DNA from: Toxonevra muliebris
Taxonomy: Eukaryota; Arthropoda; Insecta; Diptera; Pallopteridae
Length of the DNA: 64,000 nucleotides
Reading direction: 5' to 3'
Assembly (NCBI GenBank): GCA_963691655.1
Contig: OY829326.1
Span: forward strand, 96,093,235 to 96,157,234
Positions 59,421 through 64,000 of the stretch are shown in pieces; position 1 is the first letter of the stretch; each line of letters begins with the position of its first letter. A program made the translations under genes and the position numbers. A model generated the notes under the pieces. It made no database searches. It had not been told where the DNA came from and saw only the letters and a program-made list of their open reading frames with translations.

Positions 59421-61073
59421 ACTACAAACGAAATATTTTGTAAATCATCATAAGCCAAGGTTAATTTTTAAGAGAAATTTGGTTGGTTACAACTTTTATC
59501 CGCATCTTAATATACATATGCATACATATTTATATATGTATGTATTTTTATTTCAATTGGTAAATTCCCTTTGTCAAAATGAAATTAACCTTATAGCTTA
59601 GCTATGAGTCATGAATGCAATAAATGTCACAAATACTAAATTTTGTAGGTAAAGAAATATATTTACAATATAACCCAGCAGAAAAATAAATGTATCAGGA
59701 CTGGCATATACATTCGTAGCCTCTATGTTTTATCTAAATGATCAAAAAGCCTTACAAATTGTTTAAACTTTGAAAATATAATAATAAATAAGGAAATCAG
59801 TAATTCTTTTGTTTCATCAATTTTCATTTCGTCACAAACTTTAATCTTACTGAAAGTGCAAAAATGCCGATTTCGACCATTCAGAACTACTGATTTATTT
59901 TTTGATCAATCAATATGGCAGAATTCTGAATTGATTTTAACGATGACCTTGGTCCATTATGACATCGTTAAGAAACTTTGCGAGTGCTCGGAAAATATTG
60001 ATATTGATTTTATAGATGGTTGGATATGGTTAAAATTGCATGCCCATTGCATTGTAGGTTATAATTTTTCTAAACCGTGATGTGATTAATGATTCATTGG
60101 TCTGAAAAACGCAGGCCTGTCCTATTTTAAGAATACCCCATTTGGACTCTGTTTCTATCAACAAAATATTGTAAGCCTAACAAAAGCCAGTTCAAAATTT
60201 CATTCAAGCCTTTAAAGACGTCTGTTTGCTTATTAAATTCATGTACTTGTAGTTACGACCTTTTGAATTTCGTTAATAAAACTGTAATTTTTGGACGCAG
60301 AAGTTTAAAATTTTGCTGGGGTATGTTGTTTGGGCAAGTGCATCATAATAAATCAAAAAGTTGATTTTGAAAATTTGTGTAGTTACGGCTTTTTGAATTT
60401 TAGATGACGAAATGACGATTCCTCGTCAGTGATCTCAATTTTTCTTCTCAGTTTCCATTTATTTATTCATTCATTTGTAATACAAAAGCCCAATAGGCCA
60501 ACAAATATATTACATAGCAAGTATGTGCGAAACTTAAATTAAAATATGAAAATTTAAATTAAACGAAATTAACTGAGTTACTTTAATTAGTTAAAAACCC
60601 CATTCCCAAACTATTCAATATTGCCCATCATCAAAAATATTTAAAGCAGATAATCTATGTCAAATGATTAAGAAAAGTAAAATGAGGCCTATAACGACAG
60701 CAAATATGAACATATGTAAATACAAACAATGTTGATCAAGAGATGCCATTAAAATGTTCATTGAGCTTACGCTTGAAGACCATATAGGAATCCGAAAAAG
60801 AACGCAATTCCCTTGGTAATTGATTCCATTTAAAACATTTAAAATATTTTCTTTATTATTTTTCATATTTCAAAGCCTTTAATTTATTCAACAATTGTTT
60901 GTTTTAAATACATATACGTATAAAAAATATATATAGTTTTTATTCAGTATATCATATTAAATTTTTTACTATTTTAAAATACATATATATGTATGTACGT
61001 TGCATTAAAATACACATAAATAGAAAAGAAAGACGGTAGAATTTGTTGTTAAAGAGTAGAGGACGATATCACC
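59421..61073. other. Intergenic 3' flank of the helicase gene
   Basis: Contains short unrecognised frames (for example 59856-60080 plus) and AT-rich simple sequence. No domain or element is identified. Confidence 0.45.
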
Positions 61074-64000
61074 TTAATTATTATTCTGTATTAGATAGAC
61101 AATATTCTGAATAATTTTACGTCCATTTTCATGATTTAATAAATTTAGGCACGGGTCGCATATTTTCTCCTCCAGCAATTTCAACAGCTCAATACGTAAG
61201 CACTGTATCATTTCGGCAGTTTCGTGATTGTGTGCTTTGAGAATGATCCAACCTTCTTCCAGCAAGAACAGAAAATCACCACCATGTAATTCGATTTTCA
61301 AATCACTACCAGCAAATAAAACCAGCGGCACCAATGGCAGCATTGAGCATTCACGTATAAAAATTCGAGAAGTCTTCACTTTATCCTGATAGATGAGGAA
61401 GGGCGATTGAAAAGTGGCAGTCTCGAAATTTACCGAAGAAGGATGAATTGCAACGTAACCATCTTCACGTGTTTTAAAGCGTAAATCTTTGGCAGTCGAT
61501 AGTTTAGGCATTGCACCACCGGCAGTTTGAACATAGCTACGTTCGGGAGTTAATATTTTAACAATGTTCGGATAGAGTGCTGCACACATTAGAGAGATAA
61601 GTAGACGATTGTTTCCGCCATTTAGGTTTAAATCAGTGCCTATAAAAACAGAAAGTTTGCATAATTTTTGATGCATGAACTCTTATAGCTTTTAATTACC
61701 TGTAAGCTCGAGAATATTATCGTCCGCATTCTTACGTTTACGTGGTATATTAATGGGAACAAAACCAATGGAGACAAGCAGCTCGAGAAACTGGTATTTC
61801 ACCTCGGCAATAGTTTGCAGGGTACGCAATGAGAGGAAATGTTCATCTGCATAATTGCGACTGGCAAAGAAACTGCGCCGCGATACATCAAGCCATTTCT
61901 ATAGGGGAAACGATAAATTAAATTTCAAAACATAAGAGTATATTTTTTTATTGCAACCGTATGCATACCTTATATGCCACTAAACATGTCAAATGATCAC
62001 TATTGCATATTGCAAATTCACGTTTACGTTTCTCCGCTTCGGCGCGTTTATTGAATGGTGATACAAATGGTGATTTGTGACTCAAACACGCAGCTATGGT
62101 TAATACACTGTCCAGACATTGAAATATTGCGCCGAAAAGCATCAATTTGCCAATGCGCACATCCACTGGCAGCGCGGACAAATGATGACCCAATGGTGTT
62201 AAATTTTGATCCTCATCCAATGCGCCAACGTCTTGTAAACGATGTATTGCCGAAATGATATTCTCTTCGGTTGGTGGCTCGAGTACTTGTCCCAAAACTT
62301 CGACTACTTTTTGGTCATTGAAATTCGGCAATGTTTTAATGCGCAATATCAGCTGTTCGAGAGGAACGCGATGTATTTCCGGCACAGGTTGACTAAGGAT
62401 ATTATACTTGAAACGATGTTCCGTATAGAGATGTATGCAAACACCGGGCATGACACGCCCAGCTCGTCCTTTGCGTTGCATTGCGTTGGCACGTGAAACC
62501 CAAACTAAATCTAACGATTCCATATTGCGGTTAGAGTCAAAGCGTTTCTCTTTCATTAGTCCATAATCGATAACGAATACGCAATCATCAATTGTCACAG
62601 AAGTTTCGGCAATATTTGTACTAAGCACAATTTTTCGCTTGCCCTTTGGAGCCGGGCGGAAGACGGCGGATTGCTCTTCACTGGAAAGTGTTGAGTGGAG
62701 TGGAACTAAGACGAATCTGTTGGCTCTGTAGAAGAAAAAAAATTTAAATGAGAGGGCATTTATTAAACTATATATTCTTTGATTGAGAAACTTAAGTAAT
62801 CGAAATGTTGATTTCAATTTACCTTACTCCAAAAATTGGACTATCACAGAGTGATTCATGTACTGTTTGAATTTCTTGTAAACCAGGTAAAAATATTAAA
62901 ATGGAGCCTTCTCTTGGCCATTCATGTATACCATCAACAATGTACGTCAAAACGGATTCTATAAGTTCAGGATTGATTTTCATCGGCTCCATGAGGTAGA
63001 TTGATTTGCAAGTCTTTTTGGAATATTCTGCAAATAAATGAGCAAATTTACACTAAATTAATTTTTCGAGTGGTTCACTTAACTCACCCATAAATCTTCC
63101 ATATGTTGCCGCCAAATTTAAATTCTCATCTTTTATATTATTAGGTGGTGCAACATTTTCTGATTGCACATCAGCATACTCCATTTCCCGCATCAATTCA
63201 TCTTCTTCCTTTTTTCGTATCTTACGGCAATACTGCGAATCACATTCCATAACAAAACCACATACTTCCAAAATATCTTCTAAAAATAATTGCTCTACAT
63301 TGAATGTGCGTCCAGGTATATCCAGCACGGGTGCTCCACCAAAGTATTCCGAAAAAAGTTTCGCATTCAATGTGGCCGACATGAGAATCACACGGAGATC
63401 GGTACGTTGCCGCAGTATACCTTTGAGAATCATAAGCAAGAAATCAGATTCCTCGCTACGTTCGTGCACTTCATCGACTATGATGTGTGTAACTGAGCCC
63501 AGCAGAGGCTCAGAAGCTAAACGACGCAGCAGTATGCCCGTAGTGCAAAATGTTAAACGTGTACTGGATGATACTTTATTTTCCAATCGAATTTGATAGC
63601 CCACCGTTTGACCAACACGATCCACACGCTCCTCAGCGACGCGCTCCGCCACACCAATCGCCGAGATACGACGCGGTTGTGTGCATATGATTTCTACATG
63701 TGGCATTTTCTCTTTGTTGTCCAATTTGGATGATTGGAAAAGCCAATTGTCCAGAATAAATTGAGGCACTTGTGTAGACTTGCCACAGCCGGTTTCACCG
63801 GAGATCACAACCACTTGTGAGCTTTCAATTAGCCCTAGTATGACAATCATTTTATCGAAGGCAGGCAAATTGCGTCTACCGCCCATCATTTTTCTATAAC
63901 GTTCATCATTTTGTCGCTCCAGAAAACGGCGCATCAACTGTCGATCTTCACGTTCTACTTGTATCTTTGAACGTTGAGTGCCATCACCATGTGCAGTTTG
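61074..64000 (-). CDS. DEAH-box RNA helicase, DHX57-like (N-terminus outside window)
   Basis: Exons 64000-63088, 63027-62823, 62725-61969, 61898-61700 and 61639-61074 are GT-AG and in frame, giving the last 879 residues. Visible motifs: Walker A GETGCGKST (residues 68-76), CTQPRRISA, the DEVH box (176-179), SAT (208-210), STNIAETSVTIDD and QRKGRAGRV. These are followed by the winged-helix/ratchet (HA2) region and an OB-fold domain ending near NIVYLIQNNN. Order and sequence match DHX57, whose missing N-terminus normally carries UBA, CCCH zinc-finger and RWD domains. Family members are ATP-dependent RNA helicases; the cellular role of DHX57 is poorly defined. All catalytic motifs are intact. 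The Drosophila counterpart I have in mind is CG1582. Confidence 0.93.

Overview
The window is nuclear DNA of a higher (cyclorrhaphan) fly, and a tephritid-like fly is my best guess. It is AT-rich. It has short GT-AG introns next to very long repeat-filled ones, near-Drosophila protein sequences (clathrin heavy chain almost residue for residue), and a dense load of insect transposon families. The species assignment is inference; the eukaryotic gene models are read directly, and every splice junction was checked for frame continuity.

Layout. (1) 1-4353 is the 5' intronic or upstream part of the clathrin heavy chain gene, with a MITE and two eroded LINE fragments. (2) 4354-11457 (+) is clathrin heavy chain (Chc) in six coding exons, lacking only the first ~14 codons, followed by a long AT-rich 3' UTR/intergenic zone and a 200-base assembly gap (13623-13822). 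(3) 13.8-19.7 kb is a transposon field with pogo-like, Tc1 and several MITE elements. (4) 19710-26824 and 34330-38960 (+) are tandem copies of a four-exon coiled-coil gene of the CCDC42/CFAP73 type (DUF4200). Each has a long second intron packed with mobile elements, and an ~8 kb block of transposons lies between them. (5) 39390-56465 (-) is Smc6 in 17 coding exons, 1112 aa. Its introns hold pogo-like, hAT, piggyBac, Penelope-like, mariner and LINE remnants. (6) 56.5-61.0 kb is a mostly featureless intergenic stretch with two inverted-repeat elements. (7) 61074-64000 (-) is the C-terminal 879 aa of a DHX57-type DEAH RNA helicase that runs off the window.

The four gene types have no shared pathway: vesicle coat, axonemal/sperm coiled coil, Smc5/6 genome-maintenance complex and RNA helicase. 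The most interesting genic feature is the duplicated CCDC42-like pair, whose 64-bp first introns differ at one base while the exons have diverged to about 82% protein identity. The most interesting non-genic features are nested elements whose insertion sites can be reconstructed from the window itself, a long-inverted-repeat element with an unassigned coding core, and an 84-bp double hairpin.
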